Source of the DNA: Francisella uliginis
GTDB taxonomy: Bacteria > Pseudomonadota > Gammaproteobacteria > Francisellales > Francisellaceae
NCBI RefSeq assembly: GCF_001895265.1
Contig: NZ_CP016796.1
Span: forward strand, 1,240,001-1,304,000
DNA length: 64,000 bases
Direction of reading: 5' to 3'
The notes beneath the pieces were generated by a model, which was not told the DNA's origin, did no database searches, and saw only the letters and a program-made list of their open reading frames with translations. The translations under genes were made by a program, and so were the position numbers. Each line of letters opens with the position of its first letter. Within the stretch, counting starts at the first letter, position 1. Shown in pieces: positions 18,334 to 27,974 of the stretch.

Positions 18334-19542
18334 AAGACTGTTGATTTAATCTGCCAATAAATTTATGAATTTTGTAAAATATAGCTATAGCAGTAGATAT
18401 TTATATTTTAACAGTTATGGATTTTTTCTTTTTAGGATTAGAAGAATCATTAGGTAGTGATAATAAGTTTGTAAAGCTAAACAAGTTAGTTACCTTTGAA
18501 AAGTTTAGGAAAACACTTAAAGGTATCTATACTCAAGATATGACAAGGCAAGGTAGACCCGCCTATGATAGTATAATGATGTTTAAACTTTTGTTACTAG
18601 GGCAGTGGTATAGTCTAAGCGATAGAGAATTAGCATCTAGTTTAAGGCTAAGAATTGATTTCATGTATTTCACAGGTTTTACGCCAACGTCTAACTTACC
18701 TGATTATAGTACTATTAATAAGTTCAGAAACTTATTAATAGAAAAGAAAAAATATAAAAGGCTACTTAAAGAATTTAACAAACAGCTAGAAGCATTAGGC
18801 TTATCGATAAATAATGCCAAAGGTGCAATTATAGATGCTACCTTAGTTGAATCTGCAGGCAGACCTAATAAGCATATGGATAATCCAGTAGAAGATAGAA
18901 AAGAAGACAAAACCTCTATTCCTGATATTTCATATGGTAAAGATGTAGATGCAAGATGGATTAAGAAAGGTAATAAGAGTCATTATGGCTATAAAGTTTT
19001 TGCTAGTGTAGATGATAAGTATGGTTTCATACAAACAATACATACAGAGTCAGCAGAAGTCTATGAGGCTCATAGATTAGAAACAATGTTAGAAGATATT
19101 AACTGTAAACAGTTATTAGCAGATAAGGCATATGATACTGCTGCTAATAGAGAATTACTAAAAGCTAACAAAATTAATAATCGTGTACTTAAAAAAGCAG
19201 TTAGAAATAAACCACTAACTAAGAGACAAAAATTACGAAACATTCTTATATCTAAAGTTAGATATAAGGTTGAACAATGCTTTGGCACGATGAAAAGAAA
19301 GTTTAACTTTACTAGAGCTAGTTACTTCTCTACAGTAAAAGTAAATGCACAAGCTTTGTTAAAAGCTATATGTTTTAACGCATTAAAAGCTGTCAATTTA
19401 ATGGCTTAACTAGGATAGGTGTATTCATATCGGTACAAAATGCCGATATGAAACACAAAATAAGGATTTTAAAGTCAGATTTCTCTAAAAATACTCAAGA
19501 TTAAGAGACATGAAAAAGGTCTTAGATTAACTCAACAGCCTT
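18334..19542 (+). mobile_element. IS5-family insertion sequence of a second type
   Basis: This 1209-bp element has imperfect terminal inverted repeats, AAGACTGTTGATTTAATCT on the left and the complement of AGATTAACTCAACAGCCTT on the right (17 of 19 match). AGCTT is repeated directly outside both ends (18329-18333 and 19543-19547), giving a 5-bp target duplication. It carries one intact transposase. The left end matches the MITE-like element at 431-560. It ends 60 bp before the chitinase gene. IS5-group elements often make 4-bp duplications, so the exact edge could be one base off. Confidence 0.88.
18417..19409 (+). CDS. IS5-family transposase (DUF772 N-terminal type)
   Basis: The 330-aa DDE transposase has the DUF772 block (RQGRPAYDSIMMFKLLLLGQ...LSDRELASSLRLRIDFMYF) that is typical of the IS5 group. 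The catalytic domain carries AIIDATLVES, LLADKAYDTAANRELL and, near the end, YKVEQCFGTMKRKF, giving the three acidic residues. It is intact from ATG to stop. It shares no obvious sequence with the 274-aa transposase of copies A to C, so two separate IS5-family elements are present. Confidence 0.92.
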   Translation: MDFFFLGLEESLGSDNKFVKLNKLVTFEKFRKTLKGIYTQDMTRQGRPAYDSIMMFKLLLLGQWYSLSDRELASSLRLRIDFMYFTGFTPTSNLPDYSTINKFRNLLIEKKKYKRLLKEFNKQLEALGLSINNAKGAIIDATLVESAGRPNKHMDNPVEDRKEDKTSIPDISYGKDVDARWIKKGNKSHYGYKVFASVDDKYGFIQTIHTESAEVYEAHRLETMLEDINCKQLLADKAYDTAANRELLKANKINNRVLKKAVRNKPLTKRQKLRNILISKVRYKVEQCFGTMKRKFNFTRASYFSTVKVNAQALLKAICFNALKAVNLMA

Positions 19543-19602
19543 AGCTTATATAAAATTAATTAGATAACTAATTTTATAACATAGATAAATAAGGATAATA
19601 AT

Positions 19603-21567
19603 ATGAAGAAATCGATGCTTGCAACTTTAATAGCTTTAGGTGGAGTTTCCATGCTAAATGCAGCAGAAATAGCTCAATGGTCACCTAATGATTTAACATC
19701 ATATATTGCAGGAACTACTGTAACTGATAATGGTAAAACTTATAAGTGTAAAGGGTGGCCTGCTTCTGGTTGGTGTCAAATAGCTGCTTATAAGCCTAGT
19801 GGAACATATGGTAGCAATGCTTGGGATGAGATTACGACTCCAACTCCAACTCCAACTCCAACTCCAACTCCAGACGATTCTGTTAAAGAATGGAATGCTA
19901 ATACCGTATACACTCCGTCTGAAAATGATGGCAACCCTACTCACGCAATATACAAAGGTATACTTTATAAAGCTAAGTGGTGGACTAAAGGATTTGCTCC
20001 AGATACTAAAGTTTCTAATGAATGGGATTCTCCATGGCAAGTTATAGGTGAAGCAAAAGAAAAGCAATCTGTTAACTTTAATGTCAATGCAAATGCTTCT
20101 GATTTAGGCGTCGAGCAAATTACTGTAAAAATTGGAGATGAAAATCATTCATTAGCTATAGGTTCTAATGAAGTTAAATTATCAGAAGGTAGTTATAATA
20201 TAAGTGTTGATAATATTATAAATTTAGCAACTAAAACTGAATATGTTGCCAAAATTTTAGTCAATGGTGTTGCTACTAATAACCTAATAGTATCCGAATC
20301 TACACAAAATAACATTAAGATCAGTTTTGAAGAACAAAATATTAACTATAGCTATGTTAACTTATCAATAAATTATGCTTCTGGCACATCACCAAATGGG
20401 CTAAAAGCATATATTAAAAACAGTTCAGGTTATACTGAAACTGTTAATATTGTATCTGGTAATAACTCATTTGAGATACCATCAAAAGGTGACTTCACTA
20501 TTACTTTTGATAGCTATGATCATCAAGGTCAAAAATATATGGCTCCTGCTGTAGTTGTTAAAGATGGTGTTGCAAATACTAATGAAGTTTTATATAAACA
20601 AGATTCTTTAATATTTGCTGGATACTTACCAGTTAGTTGGGGAAGTAATCCTCCAACAATATCTAAAGCAGCAGATATGGGATATAATGTAATACTTCCT
20701 TCTTTTGTGATAATCAAGGGTAACGAGCCGATTACTTTCACAGATAATGTTTTCTTATCTTATGGTGGATGGAACGCTTCTGCTGATGATCAACAAGTAA
20801 TCGATCAAATCAAGGAAGATATAGCTTTTGCAAAAAGTTCAAAAGGACTAAAATATGTATTGGCTTCTATAGGTGGTGAACATAATACTTATGATCCAGG
20901 ATCTAATGCAGACTATGCAGCTCTTGCAGATAAGACTATCGCATTTTTAGATGAATATGGTTTTGATGGTATTGACTTTGACTTAGAGCAAGTACCTTCA
21001 AGCGTTACTGCTGAGTCAGTTAAAAAGTTTATCGAAGCATTAAGAGAAAGAAAACCAAATATAATAATAACTGCAGCACCACAAGTTAATAATGTTAATG
21101 GTAAGTTAGAATACGTAAATACAGCGACTCAACAAGTATATAATCAAGCACTTGAACTTGGTCTATTTGATTATATGTTTGTTCAAGCATATAACACAGG
21201 TGGTAACTTTGTTGATCAAGATGGTAATTTATGTACTAAAGGTACTGAAGATTGTCATGATCAACTAAGTGCTGGATTTATAGAAAATAGTTTCTATGCT
21301 TTGAAAAAGATGACTCCAGAAAATACAAAAATTGTAATGGGACAACCTGCAACAAAAGCATCAGCAGGAGCAGCAACTGTCTTTAATGGAACAGATAGCG
21401 CTCATCCATACTATGCCATGTGTGAATCTTATGAAGACTTAAATGGACAATCACAATATGGTGGTTCAATGACTTGGGAAGTTACACATGATTCTAATAA
21501 TAACTATCAATTTGCTACAATGATTAATGTTGCATTTGATAACAAAGATTGTTCTACTTTAAAATAA
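19603..21567 (+). CDS. Secreted GH18 chitinase with two chitin-binding modules
   Basis: This is a 654-aa exported glycoside hydrolase. The signal peptide is MKKSMLATLIALGGVSMLNA. Residues about 22-77 and 94-149 are two CBM5/12-like modules (AQWSPNDLTSYIAGTTV...YKCKGW and KEWNANTVYTPSEN...YKAKWW), joined by a Thr-Pro linker. A beta-rich stretch (about 150-340) precedes the GH18 barrel, whose signature FDGIDFDLE ends in the catalytic acid E462. QAYN near 525 fits the later barrel motif. The enzyme should cleave chitin outside the cell or at its surface. The ATG follows AAGGATAATA. An IS lies just upstream and may affect its promoter. Several chitinases exist in Francisella; I cannot say which one this is. 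Confidence 0.92.
   Translation: MKKSMLATLIALGGVSMLNAAEIAQWSPNDLTSYIAGTTVTDNGKTYKCKGWPASGWCQIAAYKPSGTYGSNAWDEITTPTPTPTPTPTPDDSVKEWNANTVYTPSENDGNPTHAIYKGILYKAKWWTKGFAPDTKVSNEWDSPWQVIGEAKEKQSVNFNVNANASDLGVEQITVKIGDENHSLAIGSNEVKLSEGSYNISVDNIINLATKTEYVAKILVNGVATNNLIVSESTQNNIKISFEEQNINYSYVNLSINYASGTSPNGLKAYIKNSSGYTETVNIVSGNNSFEIPSKGDFTITFDSYDHQGQKYMAPAVVVKDGVANTNEVLYKQDSLIFAGYLPVSWGSNPPTISKAADMGYNVILPSFVIIKGNEPITFTDNVFLSYGGWNASADDQQVIDQIKEDIAFAKSSKGLKYVLASIGGEHNTYDPGSNADYAALADKTIAFLDEYGFDGIDFDLEQVPSSVTAESVKKFIEALRERKPNIIITAAPQVNNVNGKLEYVNTATQQVYNQALELGLFDYMFVQAYNTGGNFVDQDGNLCTKGTEDCHDQLSAGFIENSFYALKKMTPENTKIVMGQPATKASAGAATVFNGTDSAHPYYAMCESYEDLNGQSQYGGSMTWEVTHDSNNNYQFATMINVAFDNKDCSTLK
19837..19872 (+). 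repeat. Six tandem ACTCCA units encoding a Thr-Pro linker
   Basis: A perfect 6-bp unit is repeated six times (36 bp) inside the chitinase gene and encodes TP repeats between the two chitin-binding modules. Slipped-strand loss or gain of whole units would keep the frame and alter only linker length. Confidence 0.9.
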
Positions 21568-21651
21568 TACCTCTTAATTAGACAAAATAAACTTTCTATT
21601 CTCAATAAGAAAATTAACTAATTCATTAAATAAAAGCATTCTTTTCTTAGA

Positions 21652-22482
21652 CTAACCATTCAAATATATACCATTATCTTTTATTATAATTTTCTTCTGT
21701 TTTAAAAGAGTTCCAATAGCTCGCTTAAATGCTGCTTTACTTATACCAAACTCTTTTTTTATATCTTCTGGGTCTGACTTATCGCTAAATGGTGCAGATC
21801 CTTCATGATCTATAAGGTATTTTTCGACAAGTGAAGCATTTTTATCTAGATCTTTATGTGCTAACTGTAGTGATATATCTATACGTCCATCATCACGAAT
21901 ATTTCTAATATAACCTTTTATAGACTGCCCAAAGCTTAATCTTCTAAAGACTTCTGAACTATAGATTATACCCCAATATAGATTATTTATAATCGCCTTA
22001 TAACCAATATTGGTAGAGTTAGCAATTATAAGATCCACTTCTTGATTAGGCTTTAAATCATCACCAGCGTAATCTTTGATGAATTTATTAATTTTTGAAG
22101 ATGCTGTAATTCGTCCATTAATTTTATCAAGGTATAAATAAACAAGATATGACTTACCTACTTCAAAAGGACGATGTTGTTCAGCTAGTGGTACAAATAA
22201 ATCTTTCTCTAAACCCCAATCTAAAAAAGCACCAATTTTTGTTAGATTCTTTACTTGTAAATAAGCAACTTGACCTACTGTTGGAACACTTTTAGTTGTA
22301 GCAATAAGCTCTAATTTTGAGTTATGGTATAAAAAAACTTCTAAATTATCGCCAATTTCTGGAGTATGTCCAAGTTCTGATATATTTAGTATTGCCTGGC
22401 CTAATTCTAAAGCATCCAAAATTAAAAAATGTGATTTTTTATCTAGAATTCTTAAGTTGTTATACTTTCCTATTGAAATCAA
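21652..22482 (-). CDS. cvfB: S1-domain RNA-binding protein, CvfB/YitL family
   Basis: The 276-aa product matches the CvfB family: tandem S1-like OB folds followed by a C-terminal winged helix. The N-terminal ISIGKYNNLRILDKKSHFLILD and the central AYLQVKNLTKIGAFLDWGLEKDLFVPLAEQ are typical. The C-terminal LVEKYLIDHEGSAPFSDKSDPEDIKKEFGISKAAFKRAIGTLLKQ is the winged-helix part. Members bind RNA, and in Staphylococcus aureus CvfB affects virulence gene expression. It is convergent with the chitinase gene and is a single-gene unit. Confidence 0.87.
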   Translation of the reverse strand: MISIGKYNNLRILDKKSHFLILDALELGQAILNISELGHTPEIGDNLEVFLYHNSKLELIATTKSVPTVGQVAYLQVKNLTKIGAFLDWGLEKDLFVPLAEQHRPFEVGKSYLVYLYLDKINGRITASSKINKFIKDYAGDDLKPNQEVDLIIANSTNIGYKAIINNLYWGIIYSSEVFRRLSFGQSIKGYIRNIRDDGRIDISLQLAHKDLDKNASLVEKYLIDHEGSAPFSDKSDPEDIKKEFGISKAAFKRAIGTLLKQKKIIIKDNGIYLNG

Positions 22483-22655
22483 AATAATTTCCTTTCTGAC
22501 TTAATACTAATGAATCTTACCATAGTTATAACTATACCATTAAGCTTTTATTAAATATTTAATAATAAGAACTCTAGAATAGGATTTTACTATTATCTTT
22601 ACATATATTTTTATACATGATTTAATACGCTAAAACAAAATAATCCTAAAACAAA

Positions 22656-23396
22656 ATGAATAGAATAATTTTATTTTTTATACTAATATTTTCATTTTCT
22701 GTAAGTATTTATGCAAAACCTTTAACTCTTCCAAGTAATACCATAGCCTTCTCTAGCCTTCAGGGACAAAAACTACTGAAAACTGCTCCAGAAAAATATT
22801 CTCAACAGTACTGGCAACTTGCTAAATACTTTACTACTGAAAATGGCACCACTTTTTGTGGACCAGCTTCTGATGTTATGGTACTTAACGCTTTAGGCAT
22901 ACAACCAGCCTTAGCTCCAGCGCATATGCAATATTCAATATTTGATCAAAACAATATTTTCTACAATAAAAATCTAATCAAAGATAAAATAACTCCACAA
23001 TTAGTTTATGCTCGTGGTCTTACTATCGAACAAACTGCTAAGATAATTAATGAGCAAGATACTATAGGTTCAAAAGTTCAGGCAAAAGTATTTCATGCTA
23101 ATGAATTTAAAAATGAAAAAGATTTTAAAAATAAGCTTCTAAACAGTATGAAAGCTGGTAAATATATTATAATTAATTATAAGCGAGCAGATATGGGCGC
23201 TCAAGGTGGAGGTCATTTCTCTCCATTAGCAGCATATAACCCTAGCAAAGACATGTGGTTACTTATGGATGTAGCTAGATACAAATATCCTCCAGCTTGG
23301 ATCAAAACTTCTGACTTATATAAAGCAATCCAAGCTAAAGATTCTACATCACACAAGCCACGTGGAGTTATTATAGTATCAAAGAAGAATAGCTAA
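22656..23396 (+). CDS. Exported phytochelatin synthase-like cysteine peptidase
   Basis: The 246-aa protein has a signal peptide (MNRIILFFILIFSFSVSIYA) and one phytochelatin synthase domain. The papain-like triad is C68 in TTFCGPAS, H187 in GGGHFSPLAAY and D205 in LMDVARYKYPP, at the positions expected for the family. Bacterial single-domain forms mainly hydrolyse glutathione to gamma-glutamylcysteine rather than making phytochelatins. Export to the periplasm suggests a role in using glutathione or similar peptides as a cysteine source, but that is inference. It is alone on the plus strand and followed by a palindromic repeat. Confidence 0.87.
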   Translation: MNRIILFFILIFSFSVSIYAKPLTLPSNTIAFSSLQGQKLLKTAPEKYSQQYWQLAKYFTTENGTTFCGPASDVMVLNALGIQPALAPAHMQYSIFDQNNIFYNKNLIKDKITPQLVYARGLTIEQTAKIINEQDTIGSKVQAKVFHANEFKNEKDFKNKLLNSMKAGKYIIINYKRADMGAQGGGHFSPLAAYNPSKDMWLLMDVARYKYPPAWIKTSDLYKAIQAKDSTSHKPRGVIIVSKKNS

Positions 23397-23405
23397 AGCT
23401 CATAT

Positions 23406-23488
23406 AAAATAGTACGTCATTCTGTCAGGCTTGACCACGGAATCTAGCAAATAGCTTATTAATAAGCTATTTGACCAAGTACTATTTT
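23406..23488. repeat. Dispersed palindromic element, also present near 61507
   Basis: This 83-bp element has 10-bp perfect ends (AAAATAGTAC at 23406 and GTACTATTTT at 23479-23488). Its core is a perfect 24-bp palindrome (23449-23472) centred on CTTATTAATAAG. It contains GTCATTC...GGAATCT (23416-23444), related to palindromes elsewhere in the window. It lies between two convergent genes and could act as a bidirectional terminator. An inverted, longer relative lies at 61507-61615. Confidence 0.75.
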
Positions 23489-23519
23489 AAAACTATAATG
23501 GGGTTGTTGATAAAGGGAC

Positions 23520-25532
23520 TTATCCAAACATATTCTTCAAAGCTGAAAGACTTTGTTTTGAGTTTTCTTTACGAGTCTCTGCACATTCTTTTTCTGTGCC
23601 AACCCAATATAAATCTGTTTCTGGCAACTCATCAATAAATCTACTCGGTGTTGAAACTTGCTTTTCACCAAATTTTTTACGATGTTTTGTCATTGTTATA
23701 GTTAGGTTTTCTTTAGCTCTTGTAATCGCCACATATGCAAGGCGACGCTCATCTTCTATAGACTCTTCTTCTATACTTTGTTGATGAGGCAATATCCCCT
23801 CTTCCATACCCATTATATAGACCTTTCTAAACTCAAGACCTTTTGAAGCATGCATAGTTATTATCTGAACTTGATTATCATTTTTATCTTCATTATCTCT
23901 ATCTAAAATATCTATCAGAAGCATCTTATTTAACACTGTAGATAATGACTCAAGTCCATTATAAGAATCATCTAATTGGTTAACTATCCAACTTATAACT
24001 TCAATAACATTTGTATACCTAAATTCAGCTTGTTTCTCAGATGAGCTAGAATCAATTAGCCACTGTCTATATGAGATATTATCAATAAATGTATGTAATA
24101 TTTTCTTAAGTTCTACTGCTGAAATACTTGAAACAATTTCTTGTCGCGTATTCAAAATCAAATTTTTAAAATTTAGCAATTTCTTTTTTGTAAATTCACG
24201 CATCTCAAAATGCTCTAGATTGTATAAAGTATGGAAAAAGCTACAATGATGTTCACTAGCATACTCGCCTAGCTTATGAATCGTAGCACTACCAACTTCC
24301 CTTTTAGGAGTATTCACTATACGCAAAAATGCCCTATCATCATCAGGATTAACAATTAACCTTAGATAAGAAATAATATCTTTGATTTCAGTCTTTGAGA
24401 AAAATGAACTCCCTCCACTTATAGTATATGGAATCTTATGCATCTGCATATATCTTTCCAAAAGATAAGCTTGATAATTACTTCTAATCAAAATTGCATA
24501 ATCGGAATTTCTAGAGTTAGTTTTTACCCTATCAAAAAAGATATCACTTGCAATAAATTGAGCCTCATCTTCATCATTTATCAAACTGATTATTTTTATC
24601 TGTTCACCATATGTCTTTGCAGACCATAGTTTTTTCTCAAAAATATGACTATTATTCTCTATCAGCTTATTCGCAACATTTAAAATTCTACCAGTAGAAC
24701 GATAGTTTTGCTCTAACTTAATAACCTTAAGGTTTGGAAAATCTTCCTGTAAATGGCGTAGATTTTCTGGACGTGAGCCTCTCCAAGCATATATAGATTG
24801 GTCATCATCACCAACTACTGTAAATTTGTTTTTATTTTGAGTTAGATACTTTAAAAGCTGATACTGCGACTCATTAGTATCTTGGTATTCATCAATTAAT
24901 ATATATCTGAACTTGTCTGACCATAATTTCTGGATATTATGATTATTTCTAAATAGCTGAATTGGCTGGAATATCAAATCATCAAAATCAAACGAGTTAT
25001 ATGACCTTAAATACTTTTGATACTCTTTATAAATAAAAGCTGCTTGCTCCTCTAAGTCGTCTTTAGGTTGGACTTCATCAGGTGTTAATAAAGCAGATTT
25101 CCAAAAAGATATTTTTGCTTGAATAAATTTAGTATTTTGCTTAGGTAATTGGTACTGGTCATAAGCAATATCATATATTAACGTTGCTGAATCATGACTA
25201 TCAAAAAGGGTAAAGTTTTTTTTATAGCCAAGATCTGAAAAATGTCTTTTTAAAATAGATAAACCTAGTGAGTGAAATGTTGATATAACAAGACCTTTTG
25301 ATTTTTCCTTATCTAATCGAGATTTAACTCGTTCTTGCATCTCCTTAGCTGCTTTATTTGTAAATGTAACAGCTAAAATACTTTTTGCAGGATATAACAA
25401 CTCCTCGATTAAATAAGAAATTTTCTCAATAATAACACTAGTTTTACCACTACCTGCGCCAGCTAATACTAATAATGGTGTACTTGTATACCTAACAGCT
25501 TCCTGCTGCTGTAGGTTTAAATAGTCTAGCAT
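23520..25532 (-). CDS. rep: ATP-dependent DNA helicase Rep
   Basis: This 3'-5' superfamily 1 helicase of 670 aa helps replication forks pass obstacles. Walker A is LAGAGSGKT (residues 23-31). Further motifs are AVTFTNKAAKEMQERV (Ia), DEYQDTN (II), VGDDDQSIYAWRGS (III), LEQNYRS (IV), TMHASKGLEFRKVYIMGMEEGILPH (V) and EDERRLAYVAITRAKENL (VI). Length and order match E. coli Rep (673 aa) better than UvrD (720 aa), and the start MLDYLNLQQQEAVRYTSTPLL aligns with Rep. The start codon lies within the last bases of the ygfZ gene upstream, so the two are co-transcribed. Confidence 0.92.
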   Translation of the reverse strand: MLDYLNLQQQEAVRYTSTPLLVLAGAGSGKTSVIIEKISYLIEELLYPAKSILAVTFTNKAAKEMQERVKSRLDKEKSKGLVISTFHSLGLSILKRHFSDLGYKKNFTLFDSHDSATLIYDIAYDQYQLPKQNTKFIQAKISFWKSALLTPDEVQPKDDLEEQAAFIYKEYQKYLRSYNSFDFDDLIFQPIQLFRNNHNIQKLWSDKFRYILIDEYQDTNESQYQLLKYLTQNKNKFTVVGDDDQSIYAWRGSRPENLRHLQEDFPNLKVIKLEQNYRSTGRILNVANKLIENNSHIFEKKLWSAKTYGEQIKIISLINDEDEAQFIASDIFFDRVKTNSRNSDYAILIRSNYQAYLLERYMQMHKIPYTISGGSSFFSKTEIKDIISYLRLIVNPDDDRAFLRIVNTPKREVGSATIHKLGEYASEHHCSFFHTLYNLEHFEMREFTKKKLLNFKNLILNTRQEIVSSISAVELKKILHTFIDNISYRQWLIDSSSSEKQAEFRYTNVIEVISWIVNQLDDSYNGLESLSTVLNKMLLIDILDRDNEDKNDNQVQIITMHASKGLEFRKVYIMGMEEGILPHQQSIEEESIEDERRLAYVAITRAKENLTITMTKHRKKFGEKQVSTPSRFIDELPETDLYWVGTEKECAETRKENSKQSLSALKNMFG

Positions 25533-26272
25533 TTAACTATAATTTGACCATTACTAAGTTGATATTCCTGCTCTGTTGCTTCTTTATGAAAAACTACAAG
25601 CATATAGCACTCATTATCGACAAACACTTTATTTACAACGTTTGCTAAAGGCTTATTATTTACATCTTTTAAATCAAAGCTATCAATATCTGACTGAGAT
25701 TTTATTACTGCAAGTTCTTTTTTAAGTTTAGCTTTATAGTGCATTCTAGCTATTACTTCCTGTCCCATATAGCAACCTTTTGTATAGCAAACGACATTCT
25801 CAACATCATCTAACTCTAATTCAGCAGGTAAAAACTGCTCAAAATTTTGAGCATTTATAATAGCTAATTTATTAATAATATTCTCTTTCTGTATTTGCTC
25901 AAGACTGGTATCAGATGCTAAGCTATCTTTGTCTAAGATATCGTGATTTAAAAAATTATCTTTTTTAAAAAATAATGAATAATTATCATTTATAGAAAAA
26001 GTAACTTTGGAAAACATGCCATATTTTTTTAACCATGCTAGTAAACCTTCTAGGACTCCTTCTTCAACTGAAAGAAGTAGTTTATTATCATCAACAAACT
26101 TAACAAAACATAGTGATATAATACGCCCTTTTAAATTTGCAAAAGCTGTTAATAAAACATTATTATCTTGGGATAATATATTTAGATCAGCTGTAACTAA
26201 CCCTTGTAGAAATTTTTTAGTATCTACTCCATTAACTTCTAATATTTGAAAATTATCATATTGAAAAATCAT
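25526..26272 (-). CDS. ygfZ: tRNA-modifying/Fe-S assembly protein YgfZ
   Basis: YgfZ is a folate-binding protein related to the T-protein of the glycine cleavage system; it supports the synthesis and repair of certain Fe-S enzymes such as MiaB. The diagnostic motif KGCYMGQEVIARMHYKAKLKKEL, with its conserved cysteine, is present near residues 165-187. VNGVDTKKFLQGLVTADLN at the N-terminus fits the family too. The 248-aa length is shorter than E. coli YgfZ (326 aa), as in many compact versions. The end overlaps rep by 7 bp. Confidence 0.88.
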   Translation of the reverse strand: MIFQYDNFQILEVNGVDTKKFLQGLVTADLNILSQDNNVLLTAFANLKGRIISLCFVKFVDDNKLLLSVEEGVLEGLLAWLKKYGMFSKVTFSINDNYSLFFKKDNFLNHDILDKDSLASDTSLEQIQKENIINKLAIINAQNFEQFLPAELELDDVENVVCYTKGCYMGQEVIARMHYKAKLKKELAVIKSQSDIDSFDLKDVNNKPLANVVNKVFVDNECYMLVVFHKEATEQEYQLSNGQIIVKC

Positions 26273-26361
26273 AATAAAACCTAACTATAATAGAATATTT
26301 TAACTAGTAGATTTTAGTATATTTAAAGAAACTATGCAAAGAATGTTTTTGGCTTTAAAAA

Positions 26362-26868
26362 TTAAAAGTTAGCGCTAGTTCCACCAATTCCTGGAGGCTG
26401 ATTATTTTGTATACCACCTTGAGGCCCATTTAGCATCATTTGTCTACTTAATGCTACATCTTGATCACTCACAGCTAGATTATTTCTAACATTTACTTCT
26501 GGTGTTGTCAGATTAGCCAAATTTGGATTATCATCTTCAGAGTTATCTTTTTTAGCTTTCTTATAATCAGCTTCATGATGAGTAATTTTTCCAGAAGGAG
26601 CATCGTATGATTTAGTATTATTTTTTTGATGCTTTCTATGCATACCCATTACATTAGTGTGTAGATCCTCATCACCTTTTTTAACTTTTGTTTTAGTATG
26701 AGAGTCTACACTTGAACCAATATTATGGACAGTTCTTTGTTGAGACGTTTGCGCTAATTCGGCACCATCAAGTTCACCATCATTATTAGAGTCATTTACT
26801 GGAAATGCACAAAATGCTGGAGCAATAAAAACTGATGTTAATATTGATGATAATAAAATCTTTCTCAC
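26362..26868 (-). CDS. Exported protein with an EF-hand-like loop
   Basis: The 168-aa protein has a signal peptide (MRKILLSSILTSVFIAPAFC, cut near AFP). DSNNDGELDGAEL follows at once, a calcium-binding EF-hand-like or dockerin-like loop with Asp, Asn, Asp, Glu at the usual spacing. The rest is polar, with low-complexity His, Lys and Asn stretches, and is probably unstructured. It is expected to be periplasmic or secreted. Transaldolase ends 14 bp upstream on the same strand, so the two may share a transcript. Function unknown. Confidence 0.62.
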   Translation of the reverse strand: MRKILLSSILTSVFIAPAFCAFPVNDSNNDGELDGAELAQTSQQRTVHNIGSSVDSHTKTKVKKGDEDLHTNVMGMHRKHQKNNTKSYDAPSGKITHHEADYKKAKKDNSEDDNPNLANLTTPEVNVRNNLAVSDQDVALSRQMMLNGPQGGIQNNQPPGIGGTSANF

Positions 26869-26882
26869 TATAAATATCCTTA

Positions 26883-27848
26883 TTATAAGTTTTCTTTAAT
26901 AATATTTTCTAATTCAACAGTATCTTTTGCAAACTGTCTAATTCCTTCTGCTAACTTATGAGTTGCCATAGCATTTTCATTAAGTAACCAACGGAATTTT
27001 GATTCTGTAAGTTCTGGATCTTGAGTTGAAACATCCATACAATCAGATAGCTTAGCTTCAAGATTATCTTTTCTTTGTTCTAAATCTTCAAGTAAAGCTG
27101 GAGAAATGGTTAAAGCATCACAGCCAGCCAAAGCTATAACTTGATCAACATTTCTAAAACTGGCACCCATTACGATTGTTTTAAACCCATGTGTTTTATA
27201 AAAATGATAAATAGACTTAACAGAATTAACACCATCATCATTTTCAATATCAGGGAAACCTTCTATATTATTCTCTTTTATTTGCCAATCTGTTATTCTC
27301 CCAACAAATGGAGATATTAGATAAACTCCAGCCTCTGCACATGCTTGAGCTTGAGCTTTATCAAAAATTAACGTCAAATTACAATTTATGCCTTCTTTTT
27401 GTAAGATTTTAGCAGCCTTTATACCTTCCCAAGTAGCTGCTATTTTTATCAATACACGATCTTTACTAATACCCTTATCTTGATATCTAGCTATAATTTT
27501 TCTAGCATAATCAATAGTCTCTGCAGCATTAAAAGAAACTCTTGCATCAACTTCACTTGATACCTTACCATCAATAACACCAAGAATCTTAATACCAAAA
27601 GTAACCAAAATCTCTATTAATATTTCTTTAATTAATTCATTACTATTTAGTTTTGAATTATTCGATTTTACATCTTCAATAGTTTGTTTAACTAAATCAG
27701 AATACTTTTTATCTTTTACAGCTTTTAAAATTAGACTAGGGTTTGTGGTTGCATCAACTGGCTTATATTTTTTTATTAATTCAAAATCACCTGTATCAGC
27801 TACTACCATAGTAACTTTTTTTAGCTGCTCTAATACTGACTGTTGCAT
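26883..27848 (-). CDS. tal: Transaldolase
   Basis: Transaldolase moves a dihydroxyacetone unit between sedoheptulose 7-phosphate and glyceraldehyde 3-phosphate in the pentose phosphate pathway. The 321-aa product has [13 protein letters not shown] near the N-terminus, [12 protein letters not shown], and the Schiff-base lysine in [20 protein letters not shown]. It also has [19 protein letters not shown] and VMGASFRN later on, the full class I transaldolase B set. Length is close to E. coli TalB (317 aa). A small exported protein follows on the same strand. Confidence 0.95.
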   Translation of the reverse strand: MQQSVLEQLKKVTMVVADTGDFELIKKYKPVDATTNPSLILKAVKDKKYSDLVKQTIEDVKSNNSKLNSNELIKEILIEILVTFGIKILGVIDGKVSSEVDARVSFNAAETIDYARKIIARYQDKGISKDRVLIKIAATWEGIKAAKILQKEGINCNLTLIFDKAQAQACAEAGVYLISPFVGRITDWQIKENNIEGFPDIENDDGVNSVKSIYHFYKTHGFKTIVMGASFRNVDQVIALAGCDALTISPALLEDLEQRKDNLEAKLSDCMDVSTQDPELTESKFRWLLNENAMATHKLAEGIRQFAKDTVELENIIKENL

Positions 27849-27974
27849 ATTCTAATAAAATTTAATTTAAAATTATAATTATTAAAGTATACCGTTTGAA
27901 ATATATCTAAGTAAATAAATAATAGCTATTTTAAAAAAGAAATATTAAGAAGTATATGAATTTGAAGACTCTAG

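Noticed and set aside
19799-20047. 82-codon plus-strand frame and a 122-codon minus-strand frame inside the chitinase gene
   Set aside because: Both are low-complexity products of the ACTCCA repeat (Leu-Gln or Trp-Ser runs) read out of frame; the chitinase frame has full domain support.
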